From contig OY482846.1 in assembly GCA_960531495.1 (NCBI GenBank), forward strand, positions 32,411,317 to 32,475,316: DNA of 64,000 nucleotides. Reading direction: 5' to 3'. The translations under genes and the position numbers were made by a program. This DNA is from Zeus faber (lineage: Eukaryota > Chordata > Actinopteri > Zeiformes > Zeidae). Below are positions 26,682-37,416 of this stretch, one piece after another. Within the stretch, counting starts at the first letter, position 1, and each line of letters starts with the position of its first letter. Below the pieces are notes generated by a model. It was given only the letters and a program-made list of their open reading frames with translations. It was not told where the DNA came from and did no database searches.

Positions 26682-26720
26682 GTGTATGTGTGTGTGAGTG
26701 TGTGTGTGCGCGCGCGTGCA
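26571..26720. repeat. (GT)n compound microsatellite
   Basis: About 150 bp of GT with GA/GC variants, then a CG-rich end. Confidence 0.97.
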
Positions 26721-26899
26721 TGTAGTGGGGGGTTTGTTACAGTTAGGTGCCCCCCACCCATCCACCCCCGCCCCCCGTGTGCACCCACGCATGGGTGACA
26801 CAATGTGAAAGTGGCGATGGCCTGGCCACGCAGCACGCAGCGGCTGCGCTCTGCCGGACCCCCAAACCACAGGTTCCATACGCGCCCTTAGGACTTATT

Positions 26900-26930
26900 T
26901 CGCCTCCTCTCTCTCTCTCTCTCTCTCCCC

Positions 26931-26961
<31 letters not shown>

Positions 26962-27105
26962 TGTAACTCTCACTGTCTCTCCATCTTACACCCTTTCACC
27001 CCTTCACCGGCCTCGAACCCCGTGGGAGAAGAGGAGAGAGAAGAGAGAAAAGAACCAGAGAAGCACGCCTCCCCGGGGCTGGAAGTTTCCAAAGAAGAGA
27101 GGGTA
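26900..27105 (+). promoter_or_regulatory. Possible gja3 upstream promoter and 5' noncoding exon
   Basis: A CT-repeat (26905-26955) leads into purine-rich then GC-rich sequence ending AGAGAGG|GTAAGCA (gt at about 27102). The gja3 coding exon has an acceptor (ctcctccag) 20 bp before its ATG, so an upstream noncoding exon is required. This site, 6.1 kb upstream, is a candidate. Inference only. Confidence 0.25.
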
Positions 27106-27563
27106 AGCACTTTGCTGCTGGGATGGTTTTAGGGGGGGAGTGAGGGTTAGGGTGGGGGTGGGAGGGAGAGCGAGAGAGAGGGGGGGAGGGATCATCTTTC
27201 CACCTGTCCGAGTAAGTCATTTCCACTTTCAAAATATGGATGCTCCTCTGTGCCCACCCTGCGACCGCCGTGCATCTGTGGGTGCCACCGAGGCTTGGAT
27301 CCCACCGGGGCCGCGCCTTTGGAGAGGCGCGTCCTCCTCTTTGACGCACGGCGAGGAGATGCACCGATTGGGAATGAACCAATTACACTGACAATAATCA
27401 TTGGATTAAAGTCAATGGGACAAATTAAATATGCTTTGAATTGTCAAACCTACATTTTTTTGAAGTGTTCTCAGCTTAAATTGAATGTTTAAATTCTATA
27501 TTGTAATTTCTCAATTTTTAATTCATATAAATAAAGAATAATATAGGTTTAACAAATTAAAGC

Positions 27564-27588
27564 TTTTTTTTTTTTTTTTTTTTTTTTT
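27564..27588. repeat. Poly(T) run, about 25 bp
   Basis: Homopolymer; could be the tail of a - strand retrosequence. Confidence 0.9.
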
Positions 27589-27828
27589 GGTTGATCCAAT
27601 GACTCTAATGCAGTGACAGCCCCCCCAGTGATCTTCGCGGTGTGTTTATGGGAACAAGCAGTGGAGAGAGTTAACCTTTCTGTTTGTTTGGCACACAAAG
27701 AGCTCTGATCCGTCCACAGTGCGCGCCGGGCCGGATAAAGCGCGTCCAGCGGATTCCCCATTGTTCACCCTGCCCGTGGAAAAGATCAACATCACGCGCG
27801 CACGGCTTGGAGAGAGAGGCCCATGAGG

Positions 27829-27868
<40 letters not shown>
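27829..27868. repeat. (GA)n microsatellite
   Basis: GA run of about 40 bp. Confidence 0.95.
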
Positions 27869-27871
<3 letters not shown>

Positions 27872-28620
27872 GCGTTCTGGTCATCCAAAGGGGGGGGTGT
27901 CAAAGACATGGTCCGCGGACCCGGATTCGGCCCGAAGTCGGGTCTTTTCTGGGTCCAATAGTGAAAAAAAGTGAAATGTGTTTATAAATTATAAATTTTA
28001 CTTATAATTATTATTAGTAGTAGTTTTGTTATTTTCGTATAATAGTTATTTCCATTTCCGTGTAGTTATACCTATCTATATAATATCTGAATCACGCTGA
28101 ATCGGTCGCAGTGTAGTTGAGGTCTTAAAAGATTTTAGAGTCAATCTGGTCGATCGTGATAATAAAATCAAAGAAAATTCTTAAAATGAAACACTTAGCG
28201 GGAGCGCGAGGGAAAAAATATCTAAATTGATGCCAACTTTAACAACACAGAAAGTCACGTGCATCCAGACAAAGATCTGCCCAACCACACACAACGTAAT
28301 AATGCATAAAATGTTTCAAAAAGTAAAAAGATTAAATCCATTAGTTGGTTTCTTCAATAAGCTTATAAAATGGACACACCATTGGATATTTGTATTTGGG
28401 GAAATCAATTGAGTAAATCTTAATCAAAATTTTCACAAGTCTAGTTGGAGAGTTGAGTTCACTCTTAATTTTGTGGGAAATTTGAAGTCGTACGTTGTGA
28501 TGCTGAGGTCCTTCAGACATGTGTGGCTATGATTTCTTGAATGACTTCATGGGAAAGAACTCTGCTACCGCTGCATGAGGGAGAATACTAAAGTGTGTAT
28601 AAAGTGTGTAAATATGTGCA

Positions 28621-28622
<2 letters not shown>

Positions 28623-28693
<71 letters not shown>

Positions 28694-28790
28694 GCGTGTG
28701 TGCGTGCGTGCGTGACTGTGATTGCACAATGTCTGCTGATGGCAGTTTGATGAAATGTTTGTATTGGGGTGTGTTCAATGTAGGCTTTGA

Positions 28791-28874
<84 letters not shown>

Positions 28875-28940
28875 GGCGGGTGCGTGCGTGCGTGCGTGCG
28901 TGCGTGCGTGTTTGTGTGTGTGTGCGTGTGTGTGTGCGCA
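28623..28940. repeat. Two long (GT)n arrays with GCGT extensions
   Basis: (GT)n at 28623-28690 and 28795-28869, the second passing into (GCGT)n to about 28910. About 100 bp of unique DNA lies between. Confidence 0.97.
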
Positions 28941-29102
28941 CCGTGGCCTGTATGTGCCTATCAGTTGATCCCAGACAAACATTTGTCCCCTCAGCGTTTC
29001 TGCGATGTGATGAGTCGAGCATTCAACATGGTCGACCTGTTATCCGCTCATTCACTGTAGCACAGATGGCTGGCCATTGTCCAGCCACTGCACTGTGAAA
29101 AA

Positions 29103-29115
29103 AATGTGTGTGCGC

Positions 29116-29148
<33 letters not shown>

Positions 29149-29150
29149 CA
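29103..29150. repeat. (GT)n microsatellite
   Basis: GT run flanked by GCGC. Confidence 0.95.
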
Positions 29151-29454
29151 AGCGCAGGGCTCCATTTCTTATTTCTTCTCTCTAACGCCACACCAATATA
29201 CAGTACACACACTCTAAGAGACGGAGGCGCATGAGTTTGTTTTTGTTGGTTTGTTTCAACTATGTCCTGCCCTGGCAACGCAGAACACACCTGTTGCTGT
29301 GAAGAACACCTGTGGATGTTTTTTTAAGGCTTTCCCTCCAGATCTCTTGAAAGTTGACCACTGTTGATTGCTCTGGTACACTTTATAATTCCTCTTTACC
29401 TATCTATGAAGGAAGGAATCTCTGTCTGTATGTTGTATTTATGTATTTCTATAT

Positions 29455-29580
29455 ATCGTTCGAGTATCTCGACAACTGTTCATTTACTTCACACTTGGCG
29501 AGTGTATTGATGGGGACACGAGGACGTGCAGTACAATTTGGACAGGCCACATGTGTAATATGAATAAACTTTGAATAAAC
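29455..29580 (+). repeat. Interspersed repeat tail, copy 1
   Basis: TTCACACTTGGCGAGTGTAT, then GGGGACACGAGGACGT and AATATGAATAAACTTTGAAT. A second copy lies at 29945-30045. Confidence 0.6.
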
Positions 29581-29822
29581 AAGGCAACAGGTACCGGGGG
29601 TGGTGGAGTGGGGCGATTTTGTGACATCATCATCCAATATGTGTAGCGCGACACGCATGCCTGGCAGGCAACACTGTGCACATTGCTAACATGAGGGCAG
29701 AGGAAGGGCTGGAGATGTGAGCCGAGTGCCGGGCGCGTGACCTTCAACGACACACACGCACATGAGAGGAGGAGACGTCTGCGCAGCGTCTGTATGTTCA
29801 GGAATCTGTCTGTCTCTCCGTA

Positions 29823-29936
29823 TGTATGGCTGCATGCATGTATGTATGTATGTATATATGTATGTATGTATGTATCCATGCATGCATGCATGCATGTATG
29901 TATGTATGTATGTATGTATGTATGTATGTATGTATT
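29823..29936. repeat. (GTAT)n/(GCAT)n tetranucleotide array
   Basis: About 114 bp of GTAT and GCAT units, directly before the second copy of the interspersed tail. Confidence 0.96.
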
Positions 29937-29944
29937 TCCTTCGA

Positions 29945-30094
29945 TTATGTCGACCATTCTGCTATCTACTTCACTCTTGGCGAGTGTATTTCTGGGTACA
30001 CAAGGACGTTTGGGCGAGCGACACGCGTAATGTTAATAAACATTAACTTGTGTGACTTTTTTGTTGTGAATAAACAACAAAAAGTCACACAAGT
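29945..30094 (+). repeat. Interspersed repeat tail copy 2 plus hairpin
   Basis: TTCACTCTTGGCGAGTGTAT…ACACAAGGACGTTT matches 29455-29580. It is followed by a hairpin with arms 30046-30067 and 30074-30094 (ACTTGTGTGACTTTTT… and its complement) and a six-base spacer at 30068-30073. Confidence 0.65.
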
Positions 30095-30317
30095 GTCTTT
30101 CCCCGGTGTACGACTTTAACCGACGGTTTCATCTTCCATTGTGTAACACAGGACTGAATCATTCACATTTTGTTAAACTGGGCCAATAAAAAGTCCTACA
30201 AAGTCTTACATTTTGAACCGGCATGCACTAGTTTTATAATGTAATGATGAAACACACATTTAGGAGTTCGTAATCAAATGCAATGGAAATTAATTTTGAG
30301 TACAAGGCCAGAGGGCA

Positions 30318-30360
30318 TATATATATATATATATATATATTTATTATTATTATTATTATT
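30318..30360. repeat. (AT)n then (TTA)n
   Basis: Two adjoining simple repeats. Confidence 0.93.
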
Positions 30361-30589
30361 TTTTTGTTTTGTTTTATTATGTATGACATACTGTGTGAGC
30401 AGTAAAGTGAAATCTTTCCTACCAATGATTCTGACACAAATTTTTATTCGTCTGGCCGATTAAAATCATTTCCATTCTTGTGCGTTTATGCCCACTGATG
30501 GTGTTGTGATGCTGGACACATTGTGTCTTGATTTATCCAGTAAATTAGTCAAATTAAGGTATAAGAGATGATAACAATGTATTTAGTGA

Positions 30590-30652
30590 ATTCCTCCTGG
30601 GATTATTAAAGTATTTCTGATTCTGATTCTGATTCTGATTCTGATTCTGATT
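30590..30652 (+). repeat. LINE tail with (TTCTGA)n
   Basis: CCTCCTGGGATTATTAAAGT followed by about six TTCTGA units, the usual 3' end of fish L2-like LINEs. A sister end at 33730-33780 reads CCCCTTCGGGTATCAATAAAG with (TTATC)n. Confidence 0.7.
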
Positions 30653-31851
30653 AACCTCATGGTGGAAATCAAGTGTTACGGCAACAGAGGTGGACAAAAC
30701 AGTGCAATTCAGAATAAGAGATAAGGTATCAAATCAAATCAAATGAAATAAAATGTGGGTATAAATATATTACTTGCTGATACACATTGGGCCATCTTGT
30801 AAATGAACCTATTAAAGGAAGTAAACCCAAGCACATTGCAGGTGTCTAAGCAAAGGCATGCTCTGAAGTGATTCTTTGACCATCCTTGGTCTGAAAGGTT
30901 CTTCGTGGAACCGGAAAGGGTTCCTCTGGGGCATCGCTTCAAAGAATATTTTTTTGTTTGGCACCTTTATGTTTCTGTTGGTATTCTACGCTCGTAACAA
31001 ACTCACGACAGATACATGTTCCTGTAAAACTAGGTATTTGTGAGAATGTGAGATTTCCTCTTATTCTGTTCACACATCAGGTTAACAAGTTGTTTTTACC
31101 TCTTTTTTTTCCCCCAGATAAAATTTTATTTTCTTTCTGGTCTCTGGTCGATGGATTTAACACTGAGAATACAGCAGTATTTTAGTAAGTATATATTCCG
31201 CGTTGTTTTGACTGTCTTTTTCCATTTGCTTTACAGTACAGTATTTCGGTACGACAGCATTTCCTCTGTCGTGCATCGTCATCAATCGCCGACACAAAAT
31301 TTGAGCTTGACATTTCATTCGAATTGGTTTGCCACATGGAAAGTGTGGGAGACTTTTGTTCACTTTTCTGTGCCAGAGTTTTGAATGTATCCTTAGGGGC
31401 AGGGGCCAGAAACGCTTGACCACATCATCGTAGTTGAATTACATCATTGGAAAGGAATGACGCAAAATAAACAGAATTGATGATGACGCCGTAAACGACG
31501 TAGAACTTCATGCAAGTTCAAACCTCACATTATGTCAAAAGCCATAAAAAGTGTAGGTAAATACAGTAAGAAGAAATCCCGTGCACTACTCTTGAATAAT
31601 GGTCACACTTGGGCCTGGAATGAGCTTCATCAAAACATTGAATTGAACGACAAACTACTTAGTTTAATAACTGGACTCTGGGATAATGGTTGCTTTTAAA
31701 GTTTTGGGGAGTACAGTTGGGGCTAGAACATTCAAATAAAAAAAATGTTTTTTCTCTCCTTAGCTCTCGCCATAGCGTAAGGACAGGCTCGATATTGTGA
31801 TGCGGATGGGGGATACATATTGCCTGGTTTCCTTATTAGTCTGTAACTTCA
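30653..31851. other. Intergenic, nothing recognised
   Basis: AT-rich with no supported gene. Confidence 0.4.
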
Positions 31852-32088
31852 GGTTAGAGCAGGGGTCGGGAACCTTTTTGCTGGGAGAGCCATAAAAGCC
31901 AAATATTTCTAAATGTAGTTCCTTGTGAGCCATATAATATTTAATAAAATTGAATGCAACTCAATGCGTGCATTTTTTAAGTAAAGCATACATTTTTAAC
32001 GTATAACACATCTCTGAGTACTTAAATAAGCGCTTTATATAATACATCTCTCTTTATTCTTCTGAATGATATTGTTGTTAAACTGCAG

Positions 32089-32355
32089 CTAACCAATAAT
32101 AAATGAAATACTTTTTACCATTAATGTGACTTCTGGTGCTGCATGGGTTTGCTGATGGTGGTCCGGTTCATACTTTGTGAGGTAAAGCTTCATGCAGGCG
32201 TTGAGGCCTCCATCAGTTAAACGTGAGCGTAGCTTGGTCTTAATGTTTCTCAGATGCGGGAAAGACTGCTCCCATGCGTATGTAGAGCAAACATGGTCGA
32301 TACGGCAATACTCACACGCTGCTTTGTGTGGTATGTGAAGGGAAGCCTGTTCCAA
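32089..32355 (-). pseudogene. hAT transposase C-terminal dimerisation-region remnant
   Basis: 88-residue frame with CSTYAWEQSFPHLRNIKTKL followed by RSRLTDGGLNACMKL. This is the conserved 'CE..FS…K.R.RLTD..L.ACL' C-terminal block of hAT transposases and their domesticated relatives (ZBED5/FAM200 type). The RNase H-like catalytic domain is absent, so it is inactive. Confidence 0.85.
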
Positions 32356-32374
32356 GTTTTAAGAATCAGCTGGT

Positions 32375-32430
32375 CTTCAGGTTCAAGTTCCAGTTCAAGT
32401 TCAAGAGATTATTTGTCACATACATATTGA
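32375..32430 (-). repeat. LINE 3'-tail fragment, copy C
   Basis: On the - strand: ATGTATGTGACAAATAATCT, then TTGAACT-type repeats; same end as copies at 4865 and 15895. Confidence 0.6.
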
Positions 32431-32459
32431 AGTTTTTTCCATTTCTGTCCACTTATGTT

Positions 32460-32876
32460 CAGCTGATTGGTCCGACTCGAGGGGGGGAGTTTTCTTAATG
32501 TTGTCTGTCTTACAGAGGGGATCGACACACGGGCTCATAAGCAGCCCAGCAGTGGAACGCCATTCCTCCTGCGCCCAAGAGGATCATTATTATCCACAAT
32601 TATTATAATAATCCTCAGTGATACACTGTATATAGTTGTGGCCTGCGTGCCGCATATTGAAATGAACAATAAAACTCTCCCCATGTCGGCGCACCACGGC
32701 CAGAAAGACTCCATCTCCCTCCCTAAACCCTTACCTGTGGGCAGAGACTCCCACAAGTGGCGCCTGAGCAGAGACCCGGGAGGGGCAGGGCGCAGAGTAA
32801 AAGGCCCCCCGGAGTCTTTCTGTGGTCCGCAGCCGGTGCTTGACTACGCCCCTTTGTCAACCACATCTATATTTTG
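32460..32876 (+). mobile_element. LTR element piece, family B copy 3, with primer binding site
   Basis: LTR-like part about 32472-32755 with AATAAA at about 32668, ending CCCACA. Two bases later is TGGCGCCTGAGCAGAGAC (32758-32775), 15 of 18 matching the lysine-type retroviral primer site. About 60 bp further on, GCTTGACTACGCCCCTTTGT (about 32837-32858) is the reverse complement of the LTR start seen at 25404. So the right end is an inverted LTR beginning. It lies inside the hAT copy. Confidence 0.65.
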
Positions 32877-33208
32877 AATTTTATTTTCAAAATTGTAATT
32901 TCTCTTACCTGTTTTACTTTAAAATGACACAGAATAATTATTTATTGCTTGTTAATTGTGATGAAAAATTTTAGCTCAAAATTGCCTGCGAGCCATTTAC
33001 CGTCATCAAAAAAGCACCATCATTGGCTCGCGAGCCATAGGTTCCCGACCCGTGAGTTAGAGGAATGAAAACTTAAACATAATGCCCGCTGTTCAAATTA
33101 AGCCTTCTGCTCCGCTTTGCTTTATGTCTCAGGGAGAACATGTGCTCAGTCTGGTGCTGTTAACCCCAGGCTCTCTTCTCCTCCTCCAGGCTAGAAACGG
33201 TGTGAAGC

Positions 33209-35285
33209 ATGGGTGACTGGAGCTTCCTGGGGCGGCTGCTGGAGAACGCTCAAGAACACTCCACTGTGATCGGCAAGGTGACTGATCTGATCTGAACTGA
33301 ACGAATAATTGATTGATTGGTTGATTGATTGATTGATTTATTGACTGATTCAATGGTTGATTAACTGGCTGTTTGTTCCACTCTAAGCACACCTCGGATA
33401 CCAAATGTACACATGAAAACTTAGACCTCTCCCCCAAGGTCTTTTAGAATCTAATTTATAGGCTGGGCTGAAATACCATTTAGAAATAGTTATACCTTCT
33501 TATCTCTCCTCCCTTAAAGGGGAGAACTGAATGAGTGAATTGAATGAATGACATGTATTGAAAGTGAATGTATTACTCTATCATGTCATTTTGCTCATCC
33601 CTCTCAAATTTGTCATGTCTACATTTCTAGAACTAGAGGGAGCAATAGTCTATCATAACCTGATCAATACAAACCAAGCATACCAAGTAAGAATCCAACT
33701 GGAGCCCATCTTGTAAATGCTAGTCCAATGCCTGGATTTCCCCTTCGGGTATCAATAAAGTAATATCTTATCTTATCTTATTCTACTCTTTTCTCTATCT
33801 TTGTCTTACTTCCCTTAACGCAAAGAACAAGGTGGTCTGTGTCTGGTTCCATGCATTTCACAGAATCCGCCATCTCACTACTTACACCGAAAATAGTCGG
33901 TGTCCAGAAAGATTGAGAGCCGATAGAATGAGCGTTGCAATAAACTCAGTCCAGCCAATTTAACCCAGCGACCATATTATGATGTTTAAATGTTGAGGGA
34001 AATGAAAAATTCGATAGGAATGTCAATAGCTTTAATCCTACACTGTCCAGGTTTGGTTGACTGTCCTGTTCATCTTCCGGATACTGGTGCTGGGCGCGGC
34101 GGCGGAGGAGGTGTGGGGCGATGAGCAGTCGGACTTCACTTGCAACACGCACCAACCCGGGTGCGAGAACGTCTGCTACGACGAGGCCTTCCCCATATCG
34201 CACGTGCGCTTCTGGGTGCTGCAGATCATCTTCGTGTCCACACCCACGCTCATCTACCTTGGCCATGTGCTGCACATTGTGCGCATGGAGGAGAAACGGC
34301 GGGAGAAGGAGGAAGAGCTCCGCAAGGCCAGCCAGCACCGCGAGGACCTGCTGCGACAAGACGATGGAGGCGGTGGCATTGGCGCCGGTGACGGCGACGG
34401 AGGAGGAGGGAAGAAGGAGAGGCCGCCGATCCGCGACGAGCACGGGAAGATCCGCATCCGCGGCGCCCTGCTGAGGACCTACATCTTCAACATCATCTTT
34501 AAGACGCTGTTTGAGGTGGGCTTCATCCTGGGACAGTACTCGCTCTACGGCTTCCGCCTGAAGCCGCTCTACAAATGCGCCCGCTGGCCCTGTCCCAACA
34601 CCGTGGACTGCTTCATCTCCAGGTTAGACAAGTGATCTAGCTCCCCAACATGCTGAATTCACATTTATACATTTAAACGTTTGTGGTGTGTAACTGGGGA
34701 TGACAGTAGTGAACTTGATGTTCCCATTGCTGTGGTGATTTGGAAGGTAAAACACTTTGTTAGCTCCCAACCATGGCCACATCAGCTATTCTGCACATTT
34801 GTTTTGCACAAACCTTCTTGACGTAGTTTAGTTTTGGTCTGAAGTGCGTGTCTGATGTAATTATTGTGTTTGAACTTATTAATTATTTATTTGTTTTATT
34901 CCTGTCAATTTTGCTCCAGTTTCTGTTGGAGGGTTTGTCGTGCAGTATTCCACGCTGTATAGCTTTCCATCGCTGCCTAATTGAAAACAATGAATATCCA
35001 GTTTGCTATTAACCACATTATGGGGACTATTTTTATTTTAAAATAGACACCTTGTCACCATAACCAAAGTAAGACATTTCCCCTATATTATTTTTTAAAT
35101 TCGTTTTAGGCTTTCTATTATTAATTGATTATTCTCTTCACCCTGTGTCCAGTAGACACACAAACATGTCAACCAACAACTATTACCAGGCTTTTCGCAG
35201 GCTAAACATCAATTCTCAAATAAATTTGACTCAGTAAATAAATTTGAGGCACCTTTGGTATAATGCATCGTCACAGGCATTACAG

Positions 35286-35345
<60 letters not shown>

Positions 35346-37416
35346 CACACACACACCTTATTTAAGAACATAGCTTTGAACAAAAAGTAAGTCTAATTTG
35401 CTTTGTCCTTTCCCCTTGCCTCTACCCCAGCATCTCCTGGGTTATCCTTATTATGAGCATCTTCTCTCACATTCTTCTCTTACTTTGCTTAAAATTTCCA
35501 TTTCAGTGCACCAGCTCTCCATGTGAGCTCTGGTTGGTTACTGGTTGACCCGCTTGACTCAACGCTTGGCCAACTCTGTCCTCACCTTATCAGACAGGGC
35601 TGGCCACTCAGCGGGGTTGACAGGTTCTGCCTTGATTAACTCATGGGTGGCTACCTACGTTTCCTCAACCCTATGTTCCCTCAGCCTTCAGCCCTTTGTT
35701 CGCTCAGCCCTATGTTACCCCCGCCCTATATTCCCTCAGCTCTATGTTCCCCCAGCCCAATGTACCCTCCGCCCTATGCTCCCTCAGCCCGATGTTCTCT
35801 CAGCCCTCTGTACCTTCAGCCCTATGTTCCCTCAACCCTATGTTCTCTCAGCCATATGTTCCCTCAGCCTTTTGTTCCCTCAACCCTATGTTTCCTCAAC
35901 CCTATGTTCCCTCACCCCTATGTTCCCTCAACCCAATGTTCCTTCGGCCTTATGTTCCCAACTTTTTCTCACCGATCACATAAAGGTGCAGGTACCGCTG
36001 AGTGAACATAAGACCTTAATTTGTGCTGAGGGAACATCAGGAACCTAGACATTATCCTGTAATAGTAGATGGGAGAAATATGTCTTTCTCTACAGGCTGT
36101 ACATACAGCTATATACAGCTCAAGAAGCTATATATTCAGGTGGGGGTGTGCATGGTGTCCGGGCAAAGTAAAACATACATGCATAAAATTTCAACTACTG
36201 TTGCTATGTTGTTATATATAACCTATCGAAACAAACATGTTATATGTACTGTAATACTATTGTATTAGGCATTGACCGAGACTCACTTATTACAGGCTTT
36301 TGCAGTGCCAACAAAGCATGAGAAATCTATTTCACTGCGATCTCGATCAATTTCAGTCTTCCCATATCTATCTACAGTGTATTTGTGTACAAGGACTAAA
36401 TAGAGTGGAGCTGAAAAGTGTGAGCAGTTCAACAACAAATATAATTGTCCTGTTGTGCAAAAACTCTTTGTGGCTGGGCTAAACATTCATTTCGCTAGTT
36501 TACTTGTCTTTAGGAAAATTGGAAAATCCCAAACTTTCCTTAACATTCGAAACTTTCCCATTATCATTCCTTCTCTGGCAGGCCTACAGAGAAAACTATC
36601 TTCATCATCTTCATGCTGGTGGTGGCGTGCGTCTCCCTGCTGCTTAACCTGCTGGAGATCTACCACCTGGGCTGGAAGAAGGTCAAGCAGGGCGTCACCA
36701 ACGAGTTTGCGGGTGACTGCGAGTCTCTCCGTCTGGGCTCCGACGAGGCCGTGGAGTCTGACACCATCCCCGAGCGCCTCTCACCGCTGGAGCATCGCTG
36801 CCTGTCTACCTATGTTGGTTCCAGCACAGGGGAGGGGGCCGCTGAGGGTGCTGGCTATGTCCCATCTGAGAGCTTCCCCTGCGAGCTCATCCTGGGGCCC
36901 AATGTGGCTCCCGGCGCCGCCATGTCACCCGAGCTGAAGTCCCAAGACGACGTCCCACTGCCCGTGGCCTTCTATGGCAGCAATAATGGCTGGGCCGACA
37001 GCAGGAGCTGTGGGAGCTGTGGGCAGCTGGCGGCCATGGAGCAGAACTGGAGCAACGCCGCCCTGGAGCTGAGCGCCCTGCAGAGGAAGAGCGGCTCCAC
37101 CGACCTCCCGCCCCACTCCCTCCCATCGCCTCCCCCCGCCTCTGTCTCCTCCTCCTTCAGCCCCTCCTCCTCTTCTCCCGCTACGTCCTCCCCCGACCGG
37201 GAGAAATTCACCCCACCGCCTCTTCTGCCCCGACCCTCCCCGCTCCCAGCGGTGGCTGGGGCTGCGGCCTGGGCGCAGGTCCCCGCGCCCGGAGTGGCCG
37301 CCGTGGTAACCAGGGCGGAGATGCACAGGCCTCCTCCACCACCAGAGGTACGGAGGCCGCGGCGCATCAGCAAGAGTGGCAGCGCACGGGCGCGACCCGA
37401 TGACCTGGCTGTGTAG
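33209..37416 (+). CDS. gja3: Gap junction protein alpha 3 (connexin 46; cx48.5)
   Basis: Coding exons are 33209-33277, 34051-34622 and 36582-37416, joining in frame to 491 residues. The start is [20 protein letters not shown], the alpha-connexin N-terminus. Extracellular loop 1 has C54-X6-C61-X3-C65 ([12 protein letters not shown]); loop 2 has [12 protein letters not shown] (about residues 199-210). Transmembrane segments lie at about 24-41, 76-96, 157-178 and 219-240. The cytoplasmic loop has a basic/acidic stretch, then a Gly/Asp-rich insert. The C-terminal tail is Ser/Pro-rich and ends RARPDDLAV, like the GJA3 DLAI PDZ-ligand end. In vertebrates GJA3 is the lens-fibre connexin; mutations cause cataract, and zebrafish cx48.5 also acts in the heart. 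Introns split GK|VW (phase 0) and R214 (phase 2), both GT-AG; mammalian GJA3 coding sequence is one exon. The acceptor at 33189-33190 implies an upstream noncoding exon. Confidence 0.93.
33730..33785 (+). repeat. LINE tail with (TTATC)n in gja3 intron 1
   Basis: TTCCCCTTCGGGTATCAATA then TTATC repeats; typical fish LINE 3' end. Confidence 0.65.
35289..35357. repeat. (CA)n microsatellite in gja3 intron 2
   Basis: About 69 bp CA. Confidence 0.97.
35656..35962. repeat. 16-bp minisatellite in gja3 intron 2
   Basis: About 19 copies of CCCTATGTTCCCTCAR with substitutions. Because 16 is not a multiple of 3 and the unit lacks stops, all three + frames stay open and give spurious ORFs of 95-167 codons. 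Confidence 0.9.

Larger units (their letters stand above)
31860..33054 (-). mobile_element. hAT DNA transposon copy with nested insertions
   Basis: The ends are CAGGGGTCGGGAACCT (31860) and, reversed, CACGGGTCGGGAACCT (33054). The 8-bp flanks GGTTAGAG (31852-31859) and AGTTAGAG (33055-33062) match at 7 of 8 positions; 8-bp target duplications are the hAT hallmark. A transposase C-terminus is encoded on the - strand. The body is interrupted by a LINE tail (32375-32430) and a family B LTR piece (about 32460-32876). Most transposase sequence is lost. Confidence 0.85.

Noticed and set aside
29823-29936. CRISPR-like regular repeats
   Set aside because: Tetranucleotide microsatellite without spacers in a vertebrate genome.
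35545-36048. 167-codon frame with Pro/Cys/Ser repeats
   Set aside because: Translation of the 16-bp minisatellite in the gja3 intron; equally open in other frames.
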